The notes under the pieces were generated by a model, which worked only from the letters and a program-made list of their open reading frames with translations, did not search any database and was not told where the DNA came from. 64,000 nt of DNA from CAWEQW01 sp963811365 (lineage in GTDB: Bacteria; Actinomycetota; Actinomycetes; Propionibacteriales; Nocardioidaceae), in contig CAWEQW010000006.1 in assembly GCA_963811365.1 (NCBI GenBank), forward strand, positions 310,001 through 374,000, given 5' to 3'. The position numbers and the translations under genes are program-made. This document shows, piece after piece, positions 51,800-60,076 of the stretch; the stretch's first letter is position 1; every line of letters begins with the position of its first letter.

Positions 51800-52252
51800 G
51801 TGAGTCGAACCACGCGGATCATGCACTGCTCCCCGGAGGCCGTCTTCGACGTGCTCTCCGACGGCTGGTCCTACGCGACCTGGGTCGTGGGCGCTGCCCG
51901 GATCCGCAGGGTGGAGGGCAACTTCCCGGACGTGGGCGCCTCGATCCACCACTCCGTGGGGGCCTGGCCGTTCCTGCTGTCGGACACCACCACCGTGGTG
52001 GAGGCGGAGCGGCCGCGGCTGGTCACCCTGCGCGTGCGAGCATGGCCGGCCGGCGAGGGCATCGTGCGGATCATGCTCGCGCCCGCCGGTCTCGGCACGG
52101 AGGTGACCATCGAGGAGCAGGCGACCGGCGGTCCGGCAACGCGGGTGCCGAGGCGGGCCCAGGACCTCCTGCTGCACGGCCGCAACACCGAGACGCTGTC
52201 CCGGCTCGGCTTCCTCGCCGAGAGCGGCGCACGGAGCAAGGTCACGCACTGA
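51800..52252 (+). CDS. SRPBCC family protein
   Basis: The 150-residue protein begins with an SRPBCC strand-helix (TRIMHCSPEAVFDVLSDGWSY) and has the ligand-pocket sheet through about residue 115, ending with a helix QDLLLHGRNTETLSRLG. It probably binds a hydrophobic ligand. It lies directly downstream of the phytoene-desaturase-like gene, so it may handle that enzyme's substrate or product. The GTG start at 51800 is the only start with a full fold. Confidence 0.78.
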   Translation: MSRTTRIMHCSPEAVFDVLSDGWSYATWVVGAARIRRVEGNFPDVGASIHHSVGAWPFLLSDTTTVVEAERPRLVTLRVRAWPAGEGIVRIMLAPAGLGTEVTIEEQATGGPATRVPRRAQDLLLHGRNTETLSRLGFLAESGARSKVTH

Positions 52253-52280
52253 GCCGGATCCCTGGGTACGGCTGCGCAGG

Positions 52281-53810
52281 TCAGCTGGCGACCGTCGCGA
52301 CCACCCGAGAGCGCGTCTCCGGGTCCGCCCACTCGCCGGCGGTGCGCACCAGGCGGCGGGCCGAGAGGAGCAGGAACGGCAGCGCCAGCCCGACGCAGAG
52401 CTCCCAGCTCGCGTGCGCGGCCACCGAGAACACCAGGCCGGTCATCGTGGTGGACAGCGCCAGCCGCGAGGAGTAGCCGACCATCACCAACGGCGGCGCC
52501 GGGGTCGCCCGCGCGCTGCGCATGTCGACGGCGAACGGCCGGCGCACCGACCACCGCAGGGAGGTGGCCACCACCGACAGGGTCACGACGAGCGCCGCAC
52601 ACACCACCGCGGCGAGCTGCGAGGCGGTGGGCCGTCCCGCTCGGAGCGACGCGGTGAGCACGGTGACGGTGGTGGCCAGGAGCAGGATCTCGACGAGCAC
52701 CACGACCCGGGAGGCGAAGGCCTGCCGCGGTCGCGCCGGCAGGCTGTCTCGCCACAGGGCCCCCCGTCCGTCGAGGCACCACGCGTTCACCCCGAACAGC
52801 AGCGCGCCGCCGGAGGCGACCAACCCCGGCATGATCGTCAGCATCTCCCACTCCAGACCGCCCGCCAGGGCGACCAGCCCGGGCATCAGCGCGAGCACGA
52901 GGAGGCCCCGGCGCAACGGCACGGAGCGCCAGATGCCTACCCGGTCGGTGCGCAGCAGCGCCGCCAGCTCGGAGGCCGGGTTGTCCCGCGGCGTGTGCAC
53001 CGAGCTCTCGACCCGCAGCTCGTCGCGGGCCGGCCGGGCGACGACGCGTCCGGCCGTCCAGCCACCCGCCAGCACGGCGGCGGCCGCGGTGAGGAGCAGC
53101 ACGCCGAGGACCTCCAGCAACGGAAGGAGGTGGCCCGCGGCACCGCTCAGCACGCCGATCGTGATCCTCAACGTCGGGCTGTGGTCGAGCAGAGGCACCA
53201 CCTGGTGGGTGACCACGAGGAGCGCGCCGGCCAGTCCCAGCAGCGCGACGAGCACGCGGACCACGAGCACGCCGTGCGGCCCGCGGCGCACCCACTCGAT
53301 CACCCAGGCCACCACCTGGGCGAGCGTCGTGGCGGTGAGCAGCCAGAACAGCACCGGCAGCTGGGCGAGCACCAGCGTCCATCTCGCGCCGATGGCGTAC
53401 GCCGTGGCCCCGAGCAGCACCCAGGCCTGGAGCAGCCACGCGATGTTGAGCGGCGCCATCAGCAGCGCGCCGAGGTGGTCGGTGGTCGGGCTGACCGGGT
53501 AGGCGACCGCCTGCTCGCGAGGCAGCAGCTCGCGGCCTCCGCCCGAGGCCGCCGCCGACACGGTGGCGATGACGAGCACCGCGAGGTAGCCGCTGGGCAG
53601 CAGCAGCAGCACGTCGCCGCGATGGACATGCCCCTCGGGCACGAACGCCGGCACGGTCGCGGACAGCAGGGTCAGCAGCACGACGACCCCGATACCGGTC
53701 ATCACCAGCCGGCGGGCCCGGCCGCGCAGCCCCGCGGCCCGGAACCGCAGCAGCGGACCGACGTCGCGGGCGGCGACCGCCCAGCTAGTCGAGGAGAGCG
53801 CGGTAGACAC
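52281..53810 (-). CDS. Multi-pass membrane protein, likely ABC permease
   Basis: The 509-residue protein has about ten to twelve hydrophobic segments (for example GIGVVVLLTLLSATVPAF near 39-56 and PVLFWLLTATTLAQVVAWVI near 152-171) and a central charged region. No family is certain, but the gene directly follows an ABC ATPase gene with a 26-base overlap on the same strand, which makes it the membrane partner of that ATPase. ATPase-permease pairs of this type export peptides, antibiotics or polysaccharides. Start: GTG at 53810, inside the end of the ATPase gene. Confidence 0.8.
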   Translation of the reverse strand: MSTALSSTSWAVAARDVGPLLRFRAAGLRGRARRLVMTGIGVVVLLTLLSATVPAFVPEGHVHRGDVLLLLPSGYLAVLVIATVSAAASGGGRELLPREQAVAYPVSPTTDHLGALLMAPLNIAWLLQAWVLLGATAYAIGARWTLVLAQLPVLFWLLTATTLAQVVAWVIEWVRRGPHGVLVVRVLVALLGLAGALLVVTHQVVPLLDHSPTLRITIGVLSGAAGHLLPLLEVLGVLLLTAAAAVLAGGWTAGRVVARPARDELRVESSVHTPRDNPASELAALLRTDRVGIWRSVPLRRGLLVLALMPGLVALAGGLEWEMLTIMPGLVASGGALLFGVNAWCLDGRGALWRDSLPARPRQAFASRVVVLVEILLLATTVTVLTASLRAGRPTASQLAAVVCAALVVTLSVVATSLRWSVRRPFAVDMRSARATPAPPLVMVGYSSRLALSTTMTGLVFSVAAHASWELCVGLALPFLLLSARRLVRTAGEWADPETRSRVVATVAS

Positions 53811-54495
53811 CGGCCCCCTCCTCGCCGCTCATCTCGTCCGCCGGCAGGGCTGCAACGGCGCAGCCACCGCGGAGCACGAGCGCGTCGCCACAGGCATGGA
53901 CGGCGAGCTCGCGCAGGTGCGTGGAGACGAGGACCGCTGCCCCCCGGGCGCGGGCGTCGGCGATGACCTCCATGGTCGCCTCGACGCCGAGCGGGTCGAC
54001 GCCGTCGAACGGCTCGTCGAGCAGCAGGACGGCCGGGTCGTGGAACGCCGCGAGGACCACCGACATCCGCCGGCCCATGCCGTGGCTGAACCCCGCGGTC
54101 ACCCGGTGCGCGGCGCCGCCGAGGTCGAAGCGCTCCAGCAGGTCGCGCGCGCGGTCCTCCCATCCGTCGGGCAGCCGGCGCAGCCGGGCCGCGAGCTGGA
54201 GGTGCTCCCAGGGTGTGGCCCGGGGGACCAGACCGCCGACGTCCGGGCAGTAGCCGGTGGCCCGCTTCACCGCGAGGGTCTCGTCGCGGATGTCGAACCC
54301 GGCGACCCGCACCAGACCGCCGGTCGGCGGGATCACCCCCGCGAGCACCCGCATCGTCGTCGACTTGCCGGCGCCGTTGCGGCCGAGCAGGGCCGTGGCG
54401 CTGCCGGCGGGGACGGCGAGGTCGATGCCGCGCACGGCGTCGACGGAGCCGAACCGCACCCAGAGCGCGTGGACGTCGACGACGGCGGAGGACAC
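53785..54495 (-). CDS. ABC transporter ATP-binding protein
   Basis: The 236-residue ATPase has Walker A LLGRNGAGKST, a signature region reading GFSHGMGRRMSV in place of LSGGQ, Walker B AVLLLDEPFDGVDPLG and the switch histidine in LVSTHLREL. Its pattern matches the ABC-2 exporter ATPases, which energise a separate permease. The GTG at 54495 is chosen over an ATG at 54543 because CACACT lies six bases upstream, a leaderless layout. The permease gene overlaps the end. Substrate unknown. Confidence 0.9.
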   Translation of the reverse strand: MSSAVVDVHALWVRFGSVDAVRGIDLAVPAGSATALLGRNGAGKSTTMRVLAGVIPPTGGLVRVAGFDIRDETLAVKRATGYCPDVGGLVPRATPWEHLQLAARLRRLPDGWEDRARDLLERFDLGGAAHRVTAGFSHGMGRRMSVVLAAFHDPAVLLLDEPFDGVDPLGVEATMEVIADARARGAAVLVSTHLRELAVHACGDALVLRGGCAVAALPADEMSGEEGAGVYRALLD

Positions 54496-54501
54496 TGTCC
54501 C

Positions 54502-54507
54502 AGTGTG
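54502..54507 (-). promoter_or_regulatory. -10 box of a probable leaderless ABC ATPase promoter
   Basis: CACACT on the minus strand, six bases before the GTG at 54495. Similar in spacing to the other leaderless promoters in the window, though the first base differs from TANNNT. Confidence 0.4.
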
Positions 54508-54514
54508 GCAACCA

Positions 54515-54532
54515 GGCGCCCGGCGTGGCGCC
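54515..54532 (-). terminator. Hairpin after the fadB-like gene
   Basis: GGCGCC, six bases, GGCGCC form a small stem 21 bases downstream of the fadB-like stop on the minus strand. Weak: short stem, and GGCGCC is itself a palindrome. Confidence 0.3.
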
Positions 54533-54552
54533 GATTCCGACAAACCGGGCGG

Positions 54553-56736
54553 TCAGAACCTCTCGCCGGCCGCCGCCTTGGCCACCAGGTACGCCGGTGG
54601 CTCGAAGCGGGTCCCGTACGCCGCGGCGAGCTCGCGGGCGCGGGCCACGAAGCCCGGCAGCCCGCCGTCGTACCCCTGCATGTACTGCACCGTGCCGCCG
54701 TACAGCGGAGGGAAGCCGATGCCGAGCACGGACCCGATGTTCGCGGCCGCGGCGGAGTCCAGGACGCCCTCGGCGAAGCAGCGGGCGGTCTCCAGCGCCA
54801 TCGCGAACAGGTAGCGCTCCTCGATGTCGACCAGAGGCACGCCCGCGTCCGCGCGGGCGAACTGCTCGCGCAGCCCGGGCCAGAGCCGCTTCGGGGCGTC
54901 CCGCGGGTAGTCGTAGAAGCCCGCGCCCGCCGCCTTGCCCGGCCGGCCGAGCTCGTCGACCATGCGGTCGATGGTGGCCGTGCCCGGCTGGGCGGGGAGG
55001 GTGCGTCCCTCGGCCTCGGCCGCCCGCTCGGCGGCCCTGCGGATGTGCTGGGTCAGCGTCAGGGACACCTCGTCGAGCATCGCCAGCGGGGGTGCCGGGA
55101 AGCCGGCCATCGTCGCGGCGCGCTCGACGGTCTGCGGGTCGACGCCCTCCTCGACGAGCGCCACGGCCTCCAGGATCAGCGTGCCGTAGACCCGGGAGGT
55201 GTAGAAGCCGCGGCTGTCGTTGACCACGATCGGCGTCTTCCCGATCTGCTGGACCACGTCGATGGCGCGAGCCACCGTCTCCGGGCTGGTCCGCTCGCCT
55301 CTGATGATCTCCACCAGCTGCATCTTGTCGACGGGCGAGAAGAAGTGCATGCCGATGAAGTCCTCCGGTCGCCTGACGCCACGCGCCAGCTCGGAGATCG
55401 GCAGCGTCGAGGTGTTCGACGCCAGCAGCGCGTCCGGGTGCACCACGTCCTGCACGTCGGCGTACACCGCGGTCTTCAGCGCGGGATCCTCGAACACCGC
55501 CTCGACCAGCACGTCGCAGCCCTTGAGGTCGGACGGGTTGTCGGTGGGCACGATCCGGTCGAGGACCTGCTGCCTCTGCTCCTCGGTGACCCGGCCGCGG
55601 GCCACCTGCTTGTCGAGGAGCGTGGCCGAGTGCGCCTTGCCCTTCTCGGCCCGCTCGAGGCTGACGTCCTCGAGCACCACGTCGATGCCGGCCCGGGCCG
55701 CCGAGTAGGCGATCCCCGCGCCCATCATCCCGGCGCCGATCACGGCCATCCGCGCGGCCTTGAACTCCGGGACGCCCTGCGGTCGCAGGGCGCCGGACCT
55801 GATCGACTGGAGGTCGAAGAAGAACGCCTGGATCATGTTCTTCGCGATCTGTCCGACGGCCAGGCCGACCAGGTAGCGCGACTCGATGCGCAGCGCGGTG
55901 TCCACGTCGACCTGGGAGCCCTCGACGGCGGCGCTCAGGATCGCCCGCGGCGCGGGGTACGGCGCGCCCTTGCTCTGCTTGCGCAGCGTCGCGGGGAACG
56001 CCGGCAGCATCGCGGCCAGCCTCGGCGAGGACGGCGTGCCGCCGGGCATCCGGTAGCCGGGCCGGTCCCAGGGCTGCGTGCAGGCCTCCGGATCGTCGCG
56101 GTGCGCGAGCACCCAGGCCCGCGCGGCGGGGAGGAGCTGGTCCCGGTCGGCGACGACCTCGTCGACCAGCCCCTTGTCCAGCGCCCGCGCCGGAGTGAAC
56201 CTGGTGCCGGGCAGCAGCACGTCGGTGAGCGCGGTGGCGAGCCCGAGCATCCGGGTGACCCGGGTCACGCCGCCGCCGCCGGGCAGCAGACCCAGAGTGA
56301 CCTCCGGCAGGCCGACGACCGCGGCGTCGTCGGCCACGACGATCCTGCGGTGGCACGCCAGCGTGATCTCGTACCCGCCGCCGAGCGCGGCCCCGTTGAC
56401 CGCGGCCACCACCGGCCTGCCGAGCCTCTCGAGGCGCCGCAGCTGGGCCTTGACCGTCTCGAGGTGCTCGAACACCGTCGCGGCGTCGTCGGGGCCGTAG
56501 CCGAGCACGTCATCGAGGTTCGCGCCGGCGAAGAAGGTCTTCTTCGCACTCGTCACCACCACCCCGGCGATCTCGTCCTTCTCGGCCTCCAGACGGCGCA
56601 CGGCCGCCTCCATGGAGCGCCCGTACAGCTCGTTCATCGTGTTCGCGCCGGCGGCCGGGTCGTCGAGGGTCAGGACGACGACCCCGTCCGCGTCCCGCTC
56701 GTAGCGCACCGCGCTCAGGTCCTTCTGCTCGCTCAT
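54553..56736 (-). CDS. fadB: FadB-type 3-hydroxyacyl-CoA dehydrogenase/enoyl-CoA hydratase
   Basis: The 727-residue protein fuses a crotonase (about 1-260, with FFAGANLDDVLG, NGAALGGGYEITLACHRR and GLPEVTLGLLPGGGGVTR carrying the catalytic glutamates) to an NAD-dependent 3-hydroxyacyl-CoA dehydrogenase (about 330-715, with AVIGAGMMGAGIAYSAARAG and the MHFFSPVDKMQLVEII segment). It catalyses the second and third steps of beta-oxidation. The thiolase gene for the last step lies 27 bases upstream in the same direction, so the two form a fadBA-like unit. Confidence 0.94.
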   Translation of the reverse strand: MSEQKDLSAVRYERDADGVVVLTLDDPAAGANTMNELYGRSMEAAVRRLEAEKDEIAGVVVTSAKKTFFAGANLDDVLGYGPDDAATVFEHLETVKAQLRRLERLGRPVVAAVNGAALGGGYEITLACHRRIVVADDAAVVGLPEVTLGLLPGGGGVTRVTRMLGLATALTDVLLPGTRFTPARALDKGLVDEVVADRDQLLPAARAWVLAHRDDPEACTQPWDRPGYRMPGGTPSSPRLAAMLPAFPATLRKQSKGAPYPAPRAILSAAVEGSQVDVDTALRIESRYLVGLAVGQIAKNMIQAFFFDLQSIRSGALRPQGVPEFKAARMAVIGAGMMGAGIAYSAARAGIDVVLEDVSLERAEKGKAHSATLLDKQVARGRVTEEQRQQVLDRIVPTDNPSDLKGCDVLVEAVFEDPALKTAVYADVQDVVHPDALLASNTSTLPISELARGVRRPEDFIGMHFFSPVDKMQLVEIIRGERTSPETVARAIDVVQQIGKTPIVVNDSRGFYTSRVYGTLILEAVALVEEGVDPQTVERAATMAGFPAPPLAMLDEVSLTLTQHIRRAAERAAEAEGRTLPAQPGTATIDRMVDELGRPGKAAGAGFYDYPRDAPKRLWPGLREQFARADAGVPLVDIEERYLFAMALETARCFAEGVLDSAAAANIGSVLGIGFPPLYGGTVQYMQGYDGGLPGFVARARELAAAYGTRFEPPAYLVAKAAAGERF

Positions 56737-56763
56737 GTTCTCCGGTCAGCCCTTCCGTGCGGG

Positions 56764-57984
56764 TCAGATGCGCTCGACGATGGTGGCGATGCCCATGCCC
56801 CCGCCGACGCAGAGCGTGGCGAGTCCGTACCGCAGGTCGCGCCGCTCGAGCTCGTCGACGAGGGTGCCGAGGATCATCGCCCCCGTAGCGCCGAGCGGGT
56901 GGCCGAGCGCGATGGCCCCGCCGTTGACGTTGACCTTCTCGGCGGGCAGGTCGAGGTCCCGCATGAACCGCATGGCGACGGCCGCGAACGCCTCGTTGAT
57001 CTCGTACAGGTCGATGTCCGCAGGGCTCATCCCGGCCCTCGCCAGCGCCTTGCGGGAGGCGGGGGCCGGCCCGGTGAGCATGATCGTCGGGTCGGCGCCG
57101 GACACCGCGGCGGAGACGACCCGGGCGCGCGGCGTGAGGCCGAGGTCCCGGCCGACCTGCTCGTTGCCGACCGCGACGAGCGCGGCGCCGTCGACGATGC
57201 CCGAGGAGTTGCCCGCGTGGTGGACGTGGTCGATCGCCTCGACCCAGTGGTACTTCTCCAGCGCCACCGCGTCGAAGCCGCCCTGCTCGCCGATCGCCGC
57301 GAAGCTGGGCCGAAGGCCGGCGAGGCTCTCCGCGGTCGTGCCGGGCCGCAGGTGCTCGTCGCGCTCGAGCACCACGAGCCCGTTGCGATCGCGGACCGGG
57401 ACCACGGAGCGGTCGAAGAGACCGTTCGCCTGGGCCTTCGCCGCCCGCGCCTGCGACTCGGCCGCGAACGTGTCGACGTCCGTGCGGCTGAAGCCCTCGA
57501 GCGTGGCGATCAGGTCCGCACCGATGCCCTGGGGGACGAACGAGGTGCGCAGCGCGGTGGCCGGGTCCATCGCCCACGGACCGCCGTCGGAGCCCATCGG
57601 CACCCGGGACATCGACTCGACGCCGCCGGCCAGGATCAGGTCCTCGAAGCCGGACCGGACCCGCGCGGCGGCCTGGTTCACCGCCTCCAGCCCGGAGGAG
57701 CAGAACCGGTTGAGCTGGACGCCGGCCACGGTCTCGGGGTAGCCCGCCGCCAGCGCCGCGGTCTTCGCGACGTCACTGCCCTGGTCGCCGATCGGGGTCA
57801 CCACGCCGAGCACCACGTCGTCGACGCGGTGCGGGTCGAGCCCGGGGTTGCGGACCCGGATCTCCTCGAGCAGACCGACGACGAGGTCCACGGGCTTCAC
57901 CTCGTGGAGCGACCCGTTCTGCTTGCCTCTCCCCCGGGGGGTCCGGATCGCGTCGTACACGTAGGCCTCGGATACCTCTGGCAT
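56764..57984 (-). CDS. fadA: Acetyl-CoA C-acyltransferase (thiolase)
   Basis: About 406 residues. The thiolase active-site parts are all visible: nucleophile cysteine in LNRFCSSGLEAV, NEAFA, the histidine in GHPLGATGA and the late cysteine in CVGGGMG. It cleaves 3-ketoacyl-CoA to acetyl-CoA and a shorter acyl-CoA. The ATG at 57984 is used; a longer frame from 58038 runs through the promoter. It leads the fadBA-like unit from a promoter with a 19-base spacer and a dyad, the hallmark of MerR control, and the MerR gene is divergent. Confidence 0.94.
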   Translation of the reverse strand: MPEVSEAYVYDAIRTPRGRGKQNGSLHEVKPVDLVVGLLEEIRVRNPGLDPHRVDDVVLGVVTPIGDQGSDVAKTAALAAGYPETVAGVQLNRFCSSGLEAVNQAAARVRSGFEDLILAGGVESMSRVPMGSDGGPWAMDPATALRTSFVPQGIGADLIATLEGFSRTDVDTFAAESQARAAKAQANGLFDRSVVPVRDRNGLVVLERDEHLRPGTTAESLAGLRPSFAAIGEQGGFDAVALEKYHWVEAIDHVHHAGNSSGIVDGAALVAVGNEQVGRDLGLTPRARVVSAAVSGADPTIMLTGPAPASRKALARAGMSPADIDLYEINEAFAAVAMRFMRDLDLPAEKVNVNGGAIALGHPLGATGAMILGTLVDELERRDLRYGLATLCVGGGMGIATIVERI

Positions 57985-58028
57985 GGGCCGGTCCTTCGCT
58001 GCTCGGGGAGTCGGGTGGCGCTGGCCCG

Positions 58029-58059
58029 ATTGTGACACTCATACTGTTAGCGTCGTCAA
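58029..58059 (-). promoter_or_regulatory. MerR-type promoter and operator of the fadA-fadB unit
   Basis: On the minus strand, TTGACG (58054-58059) and CACAAT (58029-58034) are separated by exactly 19 bases, the long spacer of MerR-activated promoters. The spacer carries a dyad, GAC-CT-A...T-AG-GTC (58034-58054). Its CGATTGTGACAC end recurs upstream of the CoA-transferase gene. Confidence 0.68.
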
Positions 58060-58070
58060 CACTGCGTGAC

Positions 58071-58116
58071 CTACGTCGCCCGTGCCCACGTCGCCCGTGC
58101 CCACGTCGCCCGTGCC
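58071..58116 (+). repeat. 15-base tandem repeat before the MerR gene
   Basis: The unit CGTGCCCACGTCGCC is present twice in full at 58081-58095 and 58096-58110, preceded by a ten-base partial copy and followed by CGTGCC. It lies in the untranslated leader if the gene starts at 58130. Confidence 0.75.
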
Positions 58117-58129
58117 GGAAGGACCGTCG

Positions 58130-58858
58130 ATGCCTGTCTCGCCCGAGTTCGCCGTCGGCGAGCTGCTGACGCTCGACGAGGTCACCGAGCGGGTGGGGAT
58201 GAGCGTGCGCAACATCCGGTTCTACACCACCAAGGGCCTGGTGCCGCCGCCGATCCGCCGTGGCCGTTCCGGCTACTACTCCCCCGACCACATCGCCCGC
58301 CTGGAGCTGGTGCGCGAGCTGCAGGCGCACGGCTTCACGCTGTCGGCGATCGAGCGGTACGTCGGGCGGATCCCGGCCGACGCGACCCCGGAGACGATCT
58401 CGCTGCACCGCACCCTGCTCGCGCCGTGGATGGCCGAGCTACCCGAGACGCTGTCCCGCCGGGAGCTGGTCAAGCACGCGGGGCGACAGCTCAGCGACGA
58501 CGACCTGGACACCCTCAACGCGCTCGGCATCGTGTTCGCCACCAAGCAGGGCAGGTACCAGGTCGCGCTGGCGCACCTCTCGGTCGGCGTGGCGCTGCTC
58601 GACCTCGGGATGCCGCTCGACGCCGCGATGGCCGCGCACGACATCTTCGCCGCGCACGGCCGCGCGGTCGCCGACGAGCTGACCGAGCTGTTCCGCACCA
58701 AGGTGTGGCCGGCCTACCGGGAGGGCGGTGCGTCCGCGGAGCAGCTCCGGGCCCTCGTCGAGCAGTTCAAGCCGGTGTCGGTGGCGGCGCTGGTCACGGC
58801 GTACGAGAGCGCGGTCAACGAGACCAAGCGCGAGCTCGTCGTGCGCCGCAGCCTCTGA
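58130..58858 (+). CDS. MerR-family regulator of beta-oxidation genes
   Basis: The 242-residue protein has a MerR winged-helix head: TLDEVTERVGMSVRNIRFYT, the TTKGLVPPP wing, YYSPDHIARLELVRELQAHG and the start of a coiled-coil. The long C-terminal domain (about 100-240) is presumably a ligand domain; no metal-binding cysteines are seen, so an acyl-CoA or other organic ligand is likely. The ATG at 58130 has AAGGA upstream; a longer frame from 58082 would read the 15-base repeat as PTSPV copies. It is divergent from the fadA-fadB unit and next to the CoA-transferase gene. Confidence 0.86.
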   Translation: MPVSPEFAVGELLTLDEVTERVGMSVRNIRFYTTKGLVPPPIRRGRSGYYSPDHIARLELVRELQAHGFTLSAIERYVGRIPADATPETISLHRTLLAPWMAELPETLSRRELVKHAGRQLSDDDLDTLNALGIVFATKQGRYQVALAHLSVGVALLDLGMPLDAAMAAHDIFAAHGRAVADELTELFRTKVWPAYREGGASAEQLRALVEQFKPVSVAALVTAYESAVNETKRELVVRRSL

Positions 58859-58877
58859 CCGGGAGGCCCTTCCGGCG

Positions 58878-60035
58878 TCAGTCCTGGACCGCGGCGCCGC
58901 TCTCGATCAGCGCCTCGACGTCCTCGACGCCCCAGGCGGCCAGCGCCTCGCGGGTCTGGCCCCCGGGCCGGGAGGGACCGCCGCCCAGGGTCGCGGGCGT
59001 GCGCGAGAAGCGTGGCGCCGGGGCGGGCTGTACGACGCCGTCCCGCTCGACGTAGGTCTCGCGAGCCCGCAGGTGAGGGTGCTCCGCGGCCTCGGACATC
59101 GGCAGCACGGGCGCGCAGCAGGCGTCCGACCCCTCGAAGGTCGCGGCCCAGGCGGCCTGGGTGCGCTCCCGGAACCGCTCGGCGAGCACCCTCCTGAGCT
59201 CCGGCCACTGCTCGGGGTCGTCGCGGTCCGGCACCGGGCCGTCGAGTCCGAGCCGCTCCAGGAACTCGGCGTAGAACTGCGGCTCCAGCGGGCCCACCGC
59301 CATGTGCCGGCCGTCGGACGTCTCGTAGACGTCGTAGAAGGGGGCGCCGCCGTCGAGCACGCCGGACGCGCGACGCTCGTGTGCCGTGCCGGAGGCGAGC
59401 ATCCCGGCGTGCATCGCGCCGAGGTGTGCGACGCCGTCCACGATCGCGGCGTCCACGACCTGCCCCTCGCCACTCACCCGGGCCTCGAGCAGCGCGGCGA
59501 GCAGGCCGATCACCAGGTACGTCGACCCTCCGCCGAAGTCGCCGAGCAGGTTGCCGGGGAACTGCGGGCGCTCGGGCGTCTGGCCCAGGCCGTCGAGCAT
59601 CCCGGACACCGCCAGGTACGTGAGGTCGTGCCCGGCGGTGCGGGCGAGCGGGCCGTCCTGTCCCCAGCCGGTCATCCGCCCGTAGACCAGCCGCGGGTTG
59701 TGCGTCCAGCAGTCGTCGGGGCCCAGCCCCAGCCGCTCGGCCGCGCCGGGGCGCAGCCCCTCGACGAGCAGGTCGGCGCGCTCGACCAGCCGCAGCACCG
59801 TGCTCACCGCCTCGGCATGCCGCAGGTCCAGCGCAACGCTCGGCCGGCCCCGGGTCAGCACCTCGGTCTCGCGGCGTCCGGCGGTCAGCGTGCCGCCCGG
59901 GCGCTCGATCCGGACCACGTCGGCGCCGAGGTCGGCCAGCGTCATGGCGGCGTGCGGTCCGGGGCCGATCCCGGCGATCTCCACCACCCGGATCCCGCGC
60001 AGCGGGCCGGTGCCCCGGCCGAGTGCAAGCGTCAT
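58878..60035 (-). CDS. CoA-transferase family III protein (CaiB/BaiF or alpha-methylacyl-CoA racemase type)
   Basis: The 385-residue protein has GIRVVEIAGIGPGPHAAMTL and the NPRLVYGRMTGWGQDGPLA block, conserved in family III CoA-transferases and in alpha-methylacyl-CoA racemase (Mcr), plus the catalytic aspartate in GHDLTYLAVSG. The VYGRMTGWGQDGPLA wording is close to the racemase branch, which epimerises 2-methyl-branched acyl-CoAs from isoprenoid or steroid side chains before beta-oxidation. The ATG at 60035 lies seven bases after CACAAT. The promoter shares CGATTGTGACAC with the fadA promoter. Confidence 0.88.
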   Translation of the reverse strand: MTLALGRGTGPLRGIRVVEIAGIGPGPHAAMTLADLGADVVRIERPGGTLTAGRRETEVLTRGRPSVALDLRHAEAVSTVLRLVERADLLVEGLRPGAAERLGLGPDDCWTHNPRLVYGRMTGWGQDGPLARTAGHDLTYLAVSGMLDGLGQTPERPQFPGNLLGDFGGGSTYLVIGLLAALLEARVSGEGQVVDAAIVDGVAHLGAMHAGMLASGTAHERRASGVLDGGAPFYDVYETSDGRHMAVGPLEPQFYAEFLERLGLDGPVPDRDDPEQWPELRRVLAERFRERTQAAWAATFEGSDACCAPVLPMSEAAEHPHLRARETYVERDGVVQPAPAPRFSRTPATLGGGPSRPGGQTREALAAWGVEDVEALIESGAAVQD

Positions 60036-60042
60036 GCGGCCG

Positions 60043-60063
60043 ATTGTGACACCACTGCTGTCA
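60043..60063 (-). promoter_or_regulatory. Second MerR-type operator upstream of the CoA-transferase gene
   Basis: ATTGTGACAC at 60043-60052 is identical to the fadA promoter, and TGACA...TGTCA (60047-60063) makes a dyad of the same type. CACAAT on the minus strand lies seven bases before the ATG at 60035. I do not see a convincing -35 box at a 19-base spacing. Confidence 0.58.
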
Positions 60064-60076
60064 CCGTCGGCCCAGC

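Noticed and set aside
53896..58035. Plus-strand open frame of 1,379 codons
   Set aside because: It runs opposite the ATPase, fadB and fadA genes, which have complete family motifs; the long frame is an effect of GC-rich codons.
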